Assembly (NCBI GenBank): GCA_017480395.1
Contig: JAFVAS010000210.1
Location: 1 to 5,293, forward strand
Origin: Oscillospiraceae bacterium
Lineage (GTDB): Bacteria > Bacillota > Clostridia > Oscillospirales > Oscillospiraceae
Direction: 5' to 3'
Length of the DNA stretch: 5,293 nucleotides
Below, piece after piece: positions 1-5,147 of this stretch; the first letter of the stretch is position 1, and the number at the start of each line of letters is the position of its first letter. Made by a program: the position numbers and the translations under genes. The notes beneath the pieces were generated by a model. That model did not search any database. It saw only the letters and a list, made by a program, of their open reading frames with translations, and was not told the origin of the DNA.

Positions 1-1176
1 CAGACCCTGAACCAGCTGCTGGCCGAGCTGGACGGCTTTGACCCCACCAAGGGCGTCATCGTCCTGGGCGCGACCAACCGGCCCGAGGTGCTGGACAAGG
101 CCCTGCTGCGGCCCGGACGGTTTGACCGCCGGATCACCGTGGATCGGCCCAACCTGGCCGGACGTCTGGCCACCCTCCAGGTGCACACCCGCAACATCCG
201 CCTGTCCGAGGATGTGGATCTGCAAAAAATCGCCGCCGCCACCGCCGGTGCGGTGGGTGCTGACCTGGCCAATCTGGTCAACGAAGCCGCCCTGCGGGCG
301 GTGCGCATGGGCCGCCAGGCGGTCAATCAGAACGACCTGCTGGTCTCCTTCGAGCTGGTCATCGCCGGTGCGGAGAAAAAGGGCACCGTGCTGACTGACA
401 AGGAGAAGCGGCTGATCGCCTACCACGAGGTGGGCCATGCCCTGGTGGCGGCCAAGCAGAAGGGCACCACCCCCGTCAGCAAGATCACCATTGTCCCCCA
501 CACCCAGGGCGCTCTGGGCTACACCATGCAGACCCCGGAGGAGGAGAAATTCCTGGAGGATCGGGAGGAGCTGCTGGCCGACCTGCGCACCCTGCTGGGC
601 GGCCGCGCCGCGGAGTGGGCGGTGTTCCACACCATGACCACCGGCGCCTCCAACGACATCGAGCGGGCCACCGACCTGGCCCGGAAGATGATCACCCTCT
701 ACGGTATGAGCGAAAAATTCGGCGTCATGGGCCTGGCCACCATCCAGAGCCGCTATCTGGACGGCAGCGCCGGAATGACCTGTGCCGAGGCCACCGCCGC
801 CCAGGTGGACGAGGAGGTGCGCCGCTTCATCGACGAGGCCTATCGGGACGCGATCCGCATCCTGGAGGAGAACCGCGAGATGCTGGACAAGGTGGCGGAG
901 TACCTGCTGACCAAGGAGACCATCACCGGGCAGGAGATGATGGCCATTCTGGAGGGCCGCGACCCCGCCCTGGTGGATAACTACGGTGCCACGCCGGAGC
1001 CGGAGAAAAAGCCCGCCGCAGCCCCCCGCCTGGAGGACGGCGTGGAGCCTCCCGCCCGGACGGTGCGCATGATCGACGAGCCGCCGGTCAATCCCTTCCT
1101 GGAGCCAGCCCCCGCCGACGCGCCGGAGGCGCCCCAGGACGGCGACCCGGATGACCCCGGAGACGGGGCGGAATAA
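1..1176 (+). CDS. ftsH: ATP-dependent zinc metalloprotease FtsH, C-terminal part (5' end outside window)
   Basis: FtsH is a membrane-anchored hexameric AAA+ protease that unfolds and degrades misfolded membrane proteins and some soluble regulators. The window holds its last 391 residues, in frame from base 1; the membrane segments and Walker motifs lie upstream. Seen here: the second region of homology, GATNRPEVLDKALLRPGRFDR (residues 23-43), with the arginine-finger candidates R40 and R43; the M41 zinc site HEVGH at residues 142-146; and the segment TTGASNDIERATDLARKM, whose Asp219 should be the third zinc ligand. The H146-to-D219 spacing of 73 is normal for the family. HEVGH replaces the commoner HEAGH, a change outside the ligands. 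After about residue 320 the protein ends in a long tail rich in Pro, Ala, Glu and Asp that looks disordered. The assignment is secure; what the tail does is unknown. Confidence 0.97.
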   Translation, partial: QTLNQLLAELDGFDPTKGVIVLGATNRPEVLDKALLRPGRFDRRITVDRPNLAGRLATLQVHTRNIRLSEDVDLQKIAAATAGAVGADLANLVNEAALRAVRMGRQAVNQNDLLVSFELVIAGAEKKGTVLTDKEKRLIAYHEVGHALVAAKQKGTTPVSKITIVPHTQGALGYTMQTPEEEKFLEDREELLADLRTLLGGRAAEWAVFHTMTTGASNDIERATDLARKMITLYGMSEKFGVMGLATIQSRYLDGSAGMTCAEATAAQVDEEVRRFIDEAYRDAIRILEENREMLDKVAEYLLTKETITGQEMMAILEGRDPALVDNYGATPEPEKKPAAAPRLEDGVEPPARTVRMIDEPPVNPFLEPAPADAPEAPQDGDPDDPGDGAE

Positions 1177-1186
1177 CAAAATGCCA

Positions 1187-1219
1187 TGCGCCCGGCGCTT
1201 TTGTAAAGCGCCGGGCGCA
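1187..1219 (+). terminator. Strong hairpin after ftsH, without a U-tract
   Basis: A perfect 15-bp, GC-rich stem (1187-1201 with 1205-1219) closes a 3-base TGT loop, 10 bases after the ftsH stop. On the plus strand the stem is followed by TCGATGGATG, not a run of T, so it is not a classical intrinsic terminator. It may be a partial terminator, an mRNA 3'-end stabiliser, or a block between ftsH and the next gene. The next ribosome site starts about 10 bases downstream, and no separate promoter is visible between the genes. Confidence 0.45.
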
Positions 1220-1242
1220 ATCGATGGATGGAGGAACATAGC

Positions 1243-1761
1243 ATGAAGCAGGCGAAATTTGCCCCGGGCTCCTGGCGGGCCAGGGATGTGGTCGCGGAGG
1301 GAGATGTGGAGATCGGGCCGCAGAGCAGTATCTGGTTCCACACCACCATCCGGGCGGAGCTGGCCCCGGTGCGCATCGGCGCGCAGAGCAACATTCAGGA
1401 TAACTGCGTGCTCCATGTGGACGCCGGGAGCCCCCTCACCATCGGGGATCGGGTCACGGTGGGCCACGGGGCGATTCTCCACGGCTGTACCATCGGGGAT
1501 GAGACCCTGATCGGCATGGGCAGCATTGTGATGAACGGGGCCAGGATCGGGCGGCATTGCATCATCGGGGCCGGGGCCCTGGTGACCCAGAATACGGTGA
1601 TCCCCGACGGGATGATGGCCTACGGCGCACCGGCGGCGGTGGTTCGCGCGCTGACTGAGGCGGAGATCGCCACCAACCTGGACGCCGCCCGGGAGTACAT
1701 GGATTACGCCCCGGGCTATGTGCGCGCCGATCTGATGATTGAGGAGGGTGGAGATGATTGA
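1243..1761 (+). CDS. Gamma-class carbonic anhydrase family protein (left-handed beta-helix, hexapeptide repeats)
   Basis: This 172-residue protein has the size and pattern of the YrdA/PaaY/CaiE-like gamma carbonic anhydrases: cytosolic trimers of left-handed beta-helices with zinc at subunit interfaces, some of which hydrate CO2. Hexapeptide turns run from about residue 20 to 130 (e.g. IGDRVTVGHGAILHGCTIGD). The expected zinc ligands are present: H58 in VLHVD, and H75 and H80 in GHGAILH. Q52 and D53 in NIQDN match the conserved Gln-Asp pair. The usual RGD signature is R37-A-E39 here, so Glu replaces the catalytic-site Asp; whether it is an active anhydrase is open. The start at 1243 is chosen because a GGAGGA ribosome site (1230-1235) lies 8 bases upstream; the in-frame ATG at 1228 overlaps that site. 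It overlaps the next gene by 8 bases. Many family members have no proven substrate. Confidence 0.9.
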   Translation: MKQAKFAPGSWRARDVVAEGDVEIGPQSSIWFHTTIRAELAPVRIGAQSNIQDNCVLHVDAGSPLTIGDRVTVGHGAILHGCTIGDETLIGMGSIVMNGARIGRHCIIGAGALVTQNTVIPDGMMAYGAPAAVVRALTEAEIATNLDAAREYMDYAPGYVRADLMIEEGGDD

Positions 1762-2158
1762 GATTCGGGACAATGGGGCCTGCCGCGTCGAGGAGGTGCT
1801 GCCCCTCTATGCCGCCGTGGGCTGGACGAACTATACGGACCGCCCGGACATGCTCTCGACGGCCCTTGATGCCTCGCTGCTGACCCTGGGGGCCTATGAC
1901 GGCGGGCAGCTGGTCGGCCTGCTCCGGGCGGTGGGAGACGGGGCCTCCATTTTGCTGGTGCAGGATCTCCTGGTTCTGCCGGACTATCAGCGCCGGGGGA
2001 TCGGCACCCGCCTGATGCGCACGGCCATGGAGCGCTTTGCGGAGGTCTACCAATTCCAGCTGATGACCGACGACACCCCCAGAACCGTGGCCTTTTACCG
2101 CTCCCTCGGACTGATCCCCGCGGAGGAGCTGGGCTGCCGCGCCTTTGTGCGGGGATAG
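1754..2158 (+). CDS. GNAT family N-acetyltransferase
   Basis: This 134-residue protein has the compact size of a single-domain GNAT enzyme, which transfers an acetyl group from acetyl-CoA to an amine on a small molecule or protein. Seen here: the strand LLVQDLLVLPDY (residues 67-78) leading into the acetyl-CoA pyrophosphate loop QRRGIGT (79-85), followed by the helix RLMRTAMERF; then a later strand FQLMTDD and the helix TVAFYRSLGL that usually packs near the cofactor. The substrate cannot be read from sequence. The ATG at 1754 is preferred to an in-frame TTG at 1739 because the ribosome site GAGGAGGG lies at 1741-1748, 5 bases upstream of it, and the ATG overlaps the carbonic anhydrase-like stop by 8 bases. 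That arrangement implies translational coupling in one operon. A strong terminator follows 15 bases after the stop. Confidence 0.92.
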   Translation: MIEIRDNGACRVEEVLPLYAAVGWTNYTDRPDMLSTALDASLLTLGAYDGGQLVGLLRAVGDGASILLVQDLLVLPDYQRRGIGTRLMRTAMERFAEVYQFQLMTDDTPRTVAFYRSLGLIPAEELGCRAFVRG

Positions 2159-2173
2159 AACAGACGGTTCTGC

Positions 2174-2209
2174 AAAAAATGCCCGGTCAAAAAGACCGGG
2201 CATTTTTTT
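2174..2209. terminator. Rho-independent terminator, probably bidirectional
   Basis: The core stem TGCCCGGTC / GACCGGGCA (2180-2188 with 2194-2202) closes an AAAAA loop. It is flanked by six A on the left and seven T on the right, so the plus strand shows a textbook GC stem plus U-tract and the minus strand shows the same with six T. It ends the ftsH/carbonic anhydrase/GNAT side. It is also the first visible stop for any minus-strand transcript leaving the recombinase gene. Confidence 0.93.
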
Positions 2210-2228
2210 CGTGATAGGGACATACCGT
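2200..2228 (+). promoter_or_regulatory. Candidate sigma-E-type (mother-cell) promoter of sigK
   Basis: GCATTTT (2200-2206), a 14-base spacer, then CATACCGT (2221-2228) fits the Bacillus sigma-E pattern KMATATT - N13-15 - CATACAHT at about 6 of 7 and 6 of 8 positions. Transcription would begin near 2235, giving a leader of roughly 34 bases with the sigK ribosome site AAAGGAG at 2254-2260. In B. subtilis sigK is first transcribed by sigma-E, so the placement makes sense. The -35 element lies within the U-tract of the upstream terminator. This is an inference from motif match only. Confidence 0.55.
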
Positions 2229-2268
2229 CAGAGAATAAGCTATTCCATCTGCCAAAGGAGATGAGAAT

Positions 2269-2475
2269 ATGCTGCCAATTTTGACGCTGTTTCTGATGCA
2301 GAGCGGGGTGCTCTCCCTGCGCATGACCACCTCGGCGGGCTCCTTCCCCCGTCCGCTGAAGGCGGCGGAGGAGCAGGAGCTGCTGCAGCGGAGCGCGGAG
2401 GGGGATCAGGAGGCCCGGAACAAGCTGATTGAGCATAATCTGCGCCTGGTGGCCCATATCGTTAAAAACGGGTGA
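2269..2475 (+). CDS. sigK: RNA polymerase sporulation sigma factor sigma-K, 5' portion, interrupted by an intervening element
   Basis: Sigma-K is the late mother-cell sigma factor of sporulation, made as an inactive membrane-associated pro-protein. The 68-residue frame starts with a hydrophobic stretch (MLPILTLFLMQSGVLSL) typical of a pro-sequence, then FPRPLKAAEEQELLQRSAEGD, then ARNKLIEHNLRLVAHIVK, the conserved start of sigma region 2; IEHN and LVAHIVK are sigma-K rather than sigma-E wording. After K66 the similarity stops: Asn, Gly and a TGA follow, where an intact gene continues for about 160 more residues. The ribosome site AAAGGAG (2254-2260) supports this ATG. The breakpoint abuts a convergent serine recombinase gene, as expected for a skin-type interruption that is repaired by excision. 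The 3' half is not in the window. A dead remnant with another sigK copy elsewhere is the main alternative. Confidence 0.88.
   Translation: MLPILTLFLMQSGVLSLRMTTSAGSFPRPLKAAEEQELLQRSAEGDQEARNKLIEHNLRLVAHIVKNG
2459..2475. other. Element-sigK junction (presumed left attachment site)
   Basis: sigK-like coding sequence ends within ATCGTTAAAAA: codons for His-Ile-Val-Lys are intact to 2466 and the next bases (AACGGGTGA) no longer read as sigma-K. Large serine recombinases cross over at a 2-bp core inside a site of about 40-50 bp, so the true site should extend some 20-25 bases either way, into the recombinase gene on the right. The exact core cannot be fixed without the right-hand junction. Confidence 0.55.
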
Positions 2476-4093
2476 TGCAAAAGGAGAATTTTTCCCTTGT
2501 GTAGACTACGTCGCGGGAGGTGCCCATGGTCAAATAGATCTCAAGGTGAATGCTGGATTTTGTGCTGTCTGATTTGACGATGACGTGATCCAAAATCGTC
2601 GTCATGAGCTCCGAATCGATGCCCTCCTGGAAAGACAGCTCCTGCTCAAGGAGGCTCCTGATTTTCCGCAGATCTTCGGCGGAACGGCGCGTTTTCGCCT
2701 CCTGCTGACGAAGCGCCGCTATTTTGGCTTCGATCTGTTCGATTTCCTCGTTACAGCCATCGTTCCTCCCTTTGAATTCTGGGATAGGAATTGCCCCCGC
2801 CATGCTCAGCTCGAGCAGGCGGTCTTTTTTTGCGCGGATGGCGGACCGCTCGGCCTCCATGCGCAGGATGTCCCCGGCGTAATCATGGTCATTCGGAGCG
2901 GACTCGATCAGCGCGACCACGGTATCCACAATTGTCTGCTTGCTGATGCACAGCTCGTCAAAGAGTTTTGCCAGGATGGCATCAAGCTCCGTTGTCCGCA
3001 CCTGCGGTGACGAACACCCGGCGCGGCCCCGCTGGCGGTAGACCTTGCAAGTCCAGAATTCCGTTTCTCCCTTCGCGCTTCTCAGCAGCTGACGGTGATA
3101 GGTGGTCTGGTGTGCTTCGCAGATGATTTTGCCGCTGTATGGATACCGATTGTGATACGCCGCCCCGCTGGCGTGGGCCTTCGCCGCACTGCTGCGCTGC
3201 TGATACAAGGCGTTGGCGCGATCCCACAGCTCCTCGGAGACGATGGCGGGAATGTTGGGATCGGGATACATCACCCATTCGGATTCGTCCAGAAATACCT
3301 TGCGTTTGGTTCGGTAATCTACGACCCGGCTCTTGTTGCCGCAGTACCAGCCTTTATACTTGGGATTTGTGAGAATGTGTCGGATGGTGAGCACATTGAA
3401 CGTATTTCCCAGGCGGCTTGAGTAACCCTCGTCATAGAGTATCTGCGAAATACGGCGAACCCCGATCTTTTGATTGGCATACAGATCGAAGATTCGCCGG
3501 ACGATCACAGCTTCTTCCTCGTTGACGGTCAGAACGCAGTTCTTTTTGTTGTATCCCCACAGCCGGTCATTGCCGAGCACATGGCCGTTTTTGATGGACT
3601 GACGGTAGCCAAAGTGCAGCCGCTCTGAGAGCTTTCGCACCTCATCCTGTGCCACACCTGCCATGATCACGAGTCGGAACTCGCTGTCTGGATCCAACGT
3701 GTTAATGTTGTCGTTCTGAAACAGCACCCCGACGTCATGCTCCAAAAGCGCCTGGGTGTACTGGATGCTGTCCAGCGTGGAACGGGAGAAACGGGAGATC
3801 TCCTTCGTGATGATGAAGTCAAAGCGTCCTTCCTTGGCATCTCGAATCATTCGGTTGAAGCTGTCCCGCTTTTTTGTGCTCGTCCCGCTGATGCCCTCGT
3901 CAACATATCCGGGGACATATGTCCAATGGGGCTGGGACTGAATGAATTCGGTGTAATACTGCACCTGATTTTCGAGGCTGTTAAGCTGTTCGTCCTTATC
4001 GGTGGAAACCCTCGCGTAAAATGTCACCCGGAGGGGAAGGTCAAAAATCGTTTTCCCGCTGCGCATCTCCGCGCGTGTTTTCAAGATATTCAT
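2462..4093 (-). CDS. Large serine recombinase (SpoIVCA-type candidate sigK-element excisionase)
   Basis: This 543-residue protein has the full architecture of large serine recombinases, which cut and rejoin DNA through a serine nucleophile to integrate or excise elements. The N-terminal resolvase domain starts with YARVST (residues 26-31, nucleophile Ser30), continues with DEGISGTS (65-72) and SRFSR with active-site arginines R101 and R104. The recombinase domain spans roughly 180-300 (GVRRISQILYDEGY, ILTNPKYKGWY). A zinc-ribbon-like part has C325, H328, C349 and C360, and a charged coiled coil lies at about 405-480. It begins with ATG in an ATGA overlap with the upstream small gene and has a GGAGG ribosome site 10 bases before it. 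Its stop TAA lies within sigK sequence. The position makes it the likely sigK-element recombinase; that specific role is inferred, the family is certain. Confidence 0.96.
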   Translation of the reverse strand: MNILKTRAEMRSGKTIFDLPLRVTFYARVSTDKDEQLNSLENQVQYYTEFIQSQPHWTYVPGYVDEGISGTSTKKRDSFNRMIRDAKEGRFDFIITKEISRFSRSTLDSIQYTQALLEHDVGVLFQNDNINTLDPDSEFRLVIMAGVAQDEVRKLSERLHFGYRQSIKNGHVLGNDRLWGYNKKNCVLTVNEEEAVIVRRIFDLYANQKIGVRRISQILYDEGYSSRLGNTFNVLTIRHILTNPKYKGWYCGNKSRVVDYRTKRKVFLDESEWVMYPDPNIPAIVSEELWDRANALYQQRSSAAKAHASGAAYHNRYPYSGKIICEAHQTTYHRQLLRSAKGETEFWTCKVYRQRGRAGCSSPQVRTTELDAILAKLFDELCISKQTIVDTVVALIESAPNDHDYAGDILRMEAERSAIRAKKDRLLELSMAGAIPIPEFKGRNDGCNEEIEQIEAKIAALRQQEAKTRRSAEDLRKIRSLLEQELSFQEGIDSELMTTILDHVIVKSDSTKSSIHLEIYLTMGTSRDVVYTREKFSFCITRF

Positions 4094-4263
4094 GTGCGGT
4101 CACCCTCCTGGTTCGCGTGCGTTGGAGCTCGAAGGAACGCTGGAAGATCCATGCTGGAATGTACCAGATCTGCCGCTCTGGAGTAGGTGGATTCCGAGAT
4201 CAGTCCACCCTCGTACACACGGCGCAAAAGCAAGGTAATGATTTCCCGCTGTACATGCTCCAT
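4090..4263 (-). CDS. 57-residue protein coupled to the recombinase; SHOCT-like helical motif, candidate recombination partner
   Basis: This small frame starts at an ATG preceded by a strong ribosome site, AGAGGTGATC (4275-4266, minus strand), and ends in an ATGA overlap with the recombinase start, which implies coupled translation. The protein begins MEHVQREIITLLLRRVYEGG and continues LISESTYSRAADLV. The pattern of a helix, then Gly-Leu-Ile-Ser, then a Glu/Tyr-containing helix resembles the short SHOCT-type motif seen in small proteins encoded beside clostridial serine recombinases. The C-terminal 15 residues (RAPTHANQEGDRT) look polar and unstructured. No signal peptide or membrane segment is visible. 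Its role is not known; acting with the recombinase, for example as a directionality factor, is suggested only by position and coupling. Gene reality is well supported by start, ribosome site and overlap; function is not. Confidence 0.72.
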   Translation of the reverse strand: MEHVQREIITLLLRRVYEGGLISESTYSRAADLVHSSMDLPAFLRAPTHANQEGDRT

Positions 4264-4278
4264 CTGATCACCTCTTTT

Positions 4279-4308
4279 ATGCGTATGTGGTTTTGTTAAA
4301 AATAATGC
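4279..4308 (-). promoter_or_regulatory. Weak sigma-E-like promoter match upstream of the recombinase pair
   Basis: On the minus strand GCATTATT (4308-4301), a 13-base spacer and CATACGCA (4287-4280) partly resemble a sigma-E promoter, about 5 of 7 and 5 of 8 positions. The spacing and the shared GCATT/CATAC core with the sigK promoter candidate are suggestive. Against it, the predicted start near 4272 would fall inside the ribosome site of the small gene. Confidence 0.2.
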
Positions 4309-4392
4309 CGCTTCATATAGGATTTATATCTTTTCGTGAACGGTGAAACCATGAATTGTGAGATATACTAAGAGATGGAACGCCGCCGGTAA

Positions 4393-4421
4393 TTGACAAA
4401 GTACGCAAATTAGAGTATGAT
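4393..4421 (+). promoter_or_regulatory. Sigma-A consensus promoter, divergent from the recombinase
   Basis: TTGACA (4393-4398), a 17-base spacer, then TATGAT (4416-4421) is one base from the perfect vegetative consensus with optimal spacing. It lies in an AT-rich stretch and points rightward, away from the recombinase pair. Transcription should begin near 4428 and run to the terminator at 4914-4963. It is the strongest promoter match in the window, yet no convincing intact gene follows it. Confidence 0.8.
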
Positions 4422-4438
4422 ATGACGGTAAGAGTAGA

Positions 4439-4807
4439 ATGAATGAATATAACGGGCGACCCCATGATAAGCCCCTTGCCGTTGAGTGTGGGAATTGAAG
4501 AAAACGCATTGCGCAGAGGGCGGATTTCCTTGGAATTGACGCGCCCACCGGAATCCTTGCGGCGAAACGGGAGGATGAGGTGCCGCTTCCTTCAGGGGGA
4601 TTTGCAGCGCGAATGCGGATTCCTGGAATTGACAACGCGTTGGATTTTCTTGAAATGAGGTTAGATCGAATTCAACCATGCGGATGAGTGGCTGAACCAG
4701 AATCCCTTTGGATCGGTTTGTGAAAAGAGAATAAAGCGGATGGGATAGACGAGGAGAAAAGACTCAGCGATTCTCGAAAAAGGCAGATTATCTTCTTCGG
4801 AAAATGA
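4439..4807 (+). pseudogene. Coding-like but broken frame downstream of the sigma-A promoter (unrecognised)
   Basis: Frame read from ATG 4439: MNEYNGRPHDKPLAVECGN, then TGA (4496), then 62 open codons including ADFLGIDAPTGILAAKRED and MRIPGIDNALDFLEMRLDRI, then TGA (4685), 11 codons, TGA (4721), 27 codons and TGA (4805). The amino-acid make-up and G-starting codons look protein-like, and every stop inside is TGA with no TAA or TAG. A second plausible piece lies in another frame at 4665-4745 (EFNHADEWLNQNPFGSV), and a 71-codon ATG frame at 4443 overlaps but reads like a shadow. The ribosome site before 4439 is poor. I do not recognise a family. Decay of a former small gene is the simplest reading; a structured non-coding transcript is the alternative. 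Confidence 0.3.
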
Positions 4808-4913
4808 TCGTAGCATTTGGATATAACATACAGGTAAGCTTGAAATAAGTGTGGCTTGAGCATCCAGTTCGTTTTGCTTGGGGATTTCGGCTCACTGTTG
4901 TCACTGGGTAGAC

Positions 4914-4963
4914 AGAACACCAAGCCTGTAAGCGTGATTCAGGCCTGGTGTTCTTTATTTTAT
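4914..4963 (+). terminator. Rho-independent terminator
   Basis: A 15-bp stem with one A-C mismatch (4914-4928 with 4940-4954, AGAACACCA...GCCTG / CAGGC...TGGTGTTCT) closes an 11-base loop and is followed by TTATTTTAT. It works on the plus strand only. It ends the unit begun at the 4393 promoter and separates it from the aminotransferase gene. Confidence 0.85.
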
Positions 4964-5147
4964 AGGCCAGGTTAAGCCATGGCGATGCCGCCATCGAATT
5001 CAATGCCAAACGACTGGATCAATACGGTGAATTGGCGTCAAAGGGGCCGGTTGGCTTCTTTTGTTTGCCGGGTCAGCGTATTTCGCCCTGTGCCGGAGCG
5101 GTCTTCGGTGCAGAATATAGAGATCAATATGAATAGGGTGTAAACAA
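4964..5147 (+). other. Leader of the aminotransferase gene with an open, start-less coding-like frame
   Basis: Between the terminator and the next gene one frame is open from 4966 to a TAG at 5134-5136, 57 codons without a usable start (GDAAIEFNAKRLDQYGELAS, then GPVGFFCLPGQRISPCAGAV). It looks like the tail of a 5'-truncated gene. A second overlapping frame (ATG 4979 to TAA 5143, 54 residues) has a start but only a weak ribosome site. I recognise neither. No clear sigma-A promoter is visible for the aminotransferase. Confidence 0.3.

Noticed and set aside
1228..1242. Upstream ATG start for the carbonic anhydrase-like gene
   Set aside because: This ATG overlaps the GGAGGA ribosome site that serves the ATG at 1243, and no ribosome site precedes it.
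981..1394. Long minus-strand open frame over the ftsH tail and carbonic anhydrase-like start
   Set aside because: It is a shadow of GC-rich genes on the plus strand; its residues follow no family and it spans a hairpin and a ribosome site.
1739..1753. TTG start for the acetyltransferase
   Set aside because: It has no ribosome site of its own and its first codons are the GAGGAGGG site for the ATG at 1754.
1562..2457. Two minus-strand open frames (1562-2203 and 2095-2457) under the acetyltransferase and sigK
   Set aside because: They cross the terminator and the sigK start, lack ribosome sites and have compositions typical of antisense shadows.
2461..4302. GTTAAAAA occurs at 2461-2468 and again at 4295-4302, flanking the recombinase pair like attachment-site repeats
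   Set aside because: Eight bases in AT-rich DNA is weak, and the sequence after the second copy does not continue the sigK reading frame, so joining them would not rebuild sigma-K.
4279..4308. Treating the sigma-E-like match before the recombinase pair as established
   Set aside because: Its predicted start site falls within the ribosome site; kept only as a low-confidence feature.
4626..4657. A second TTGACA (4629-4634) as another promoter
   Set aside because: At 17-18 bases downstream the sequence is GAAATG/AAATGA, which is not a -10 element.
4324..4679. Overlapping minus-strand open frames opposite the broken region
   Set aside because: They run across the sigma-A promoter, have no good ribosome site and look less protein-like than the plus-strand frames.
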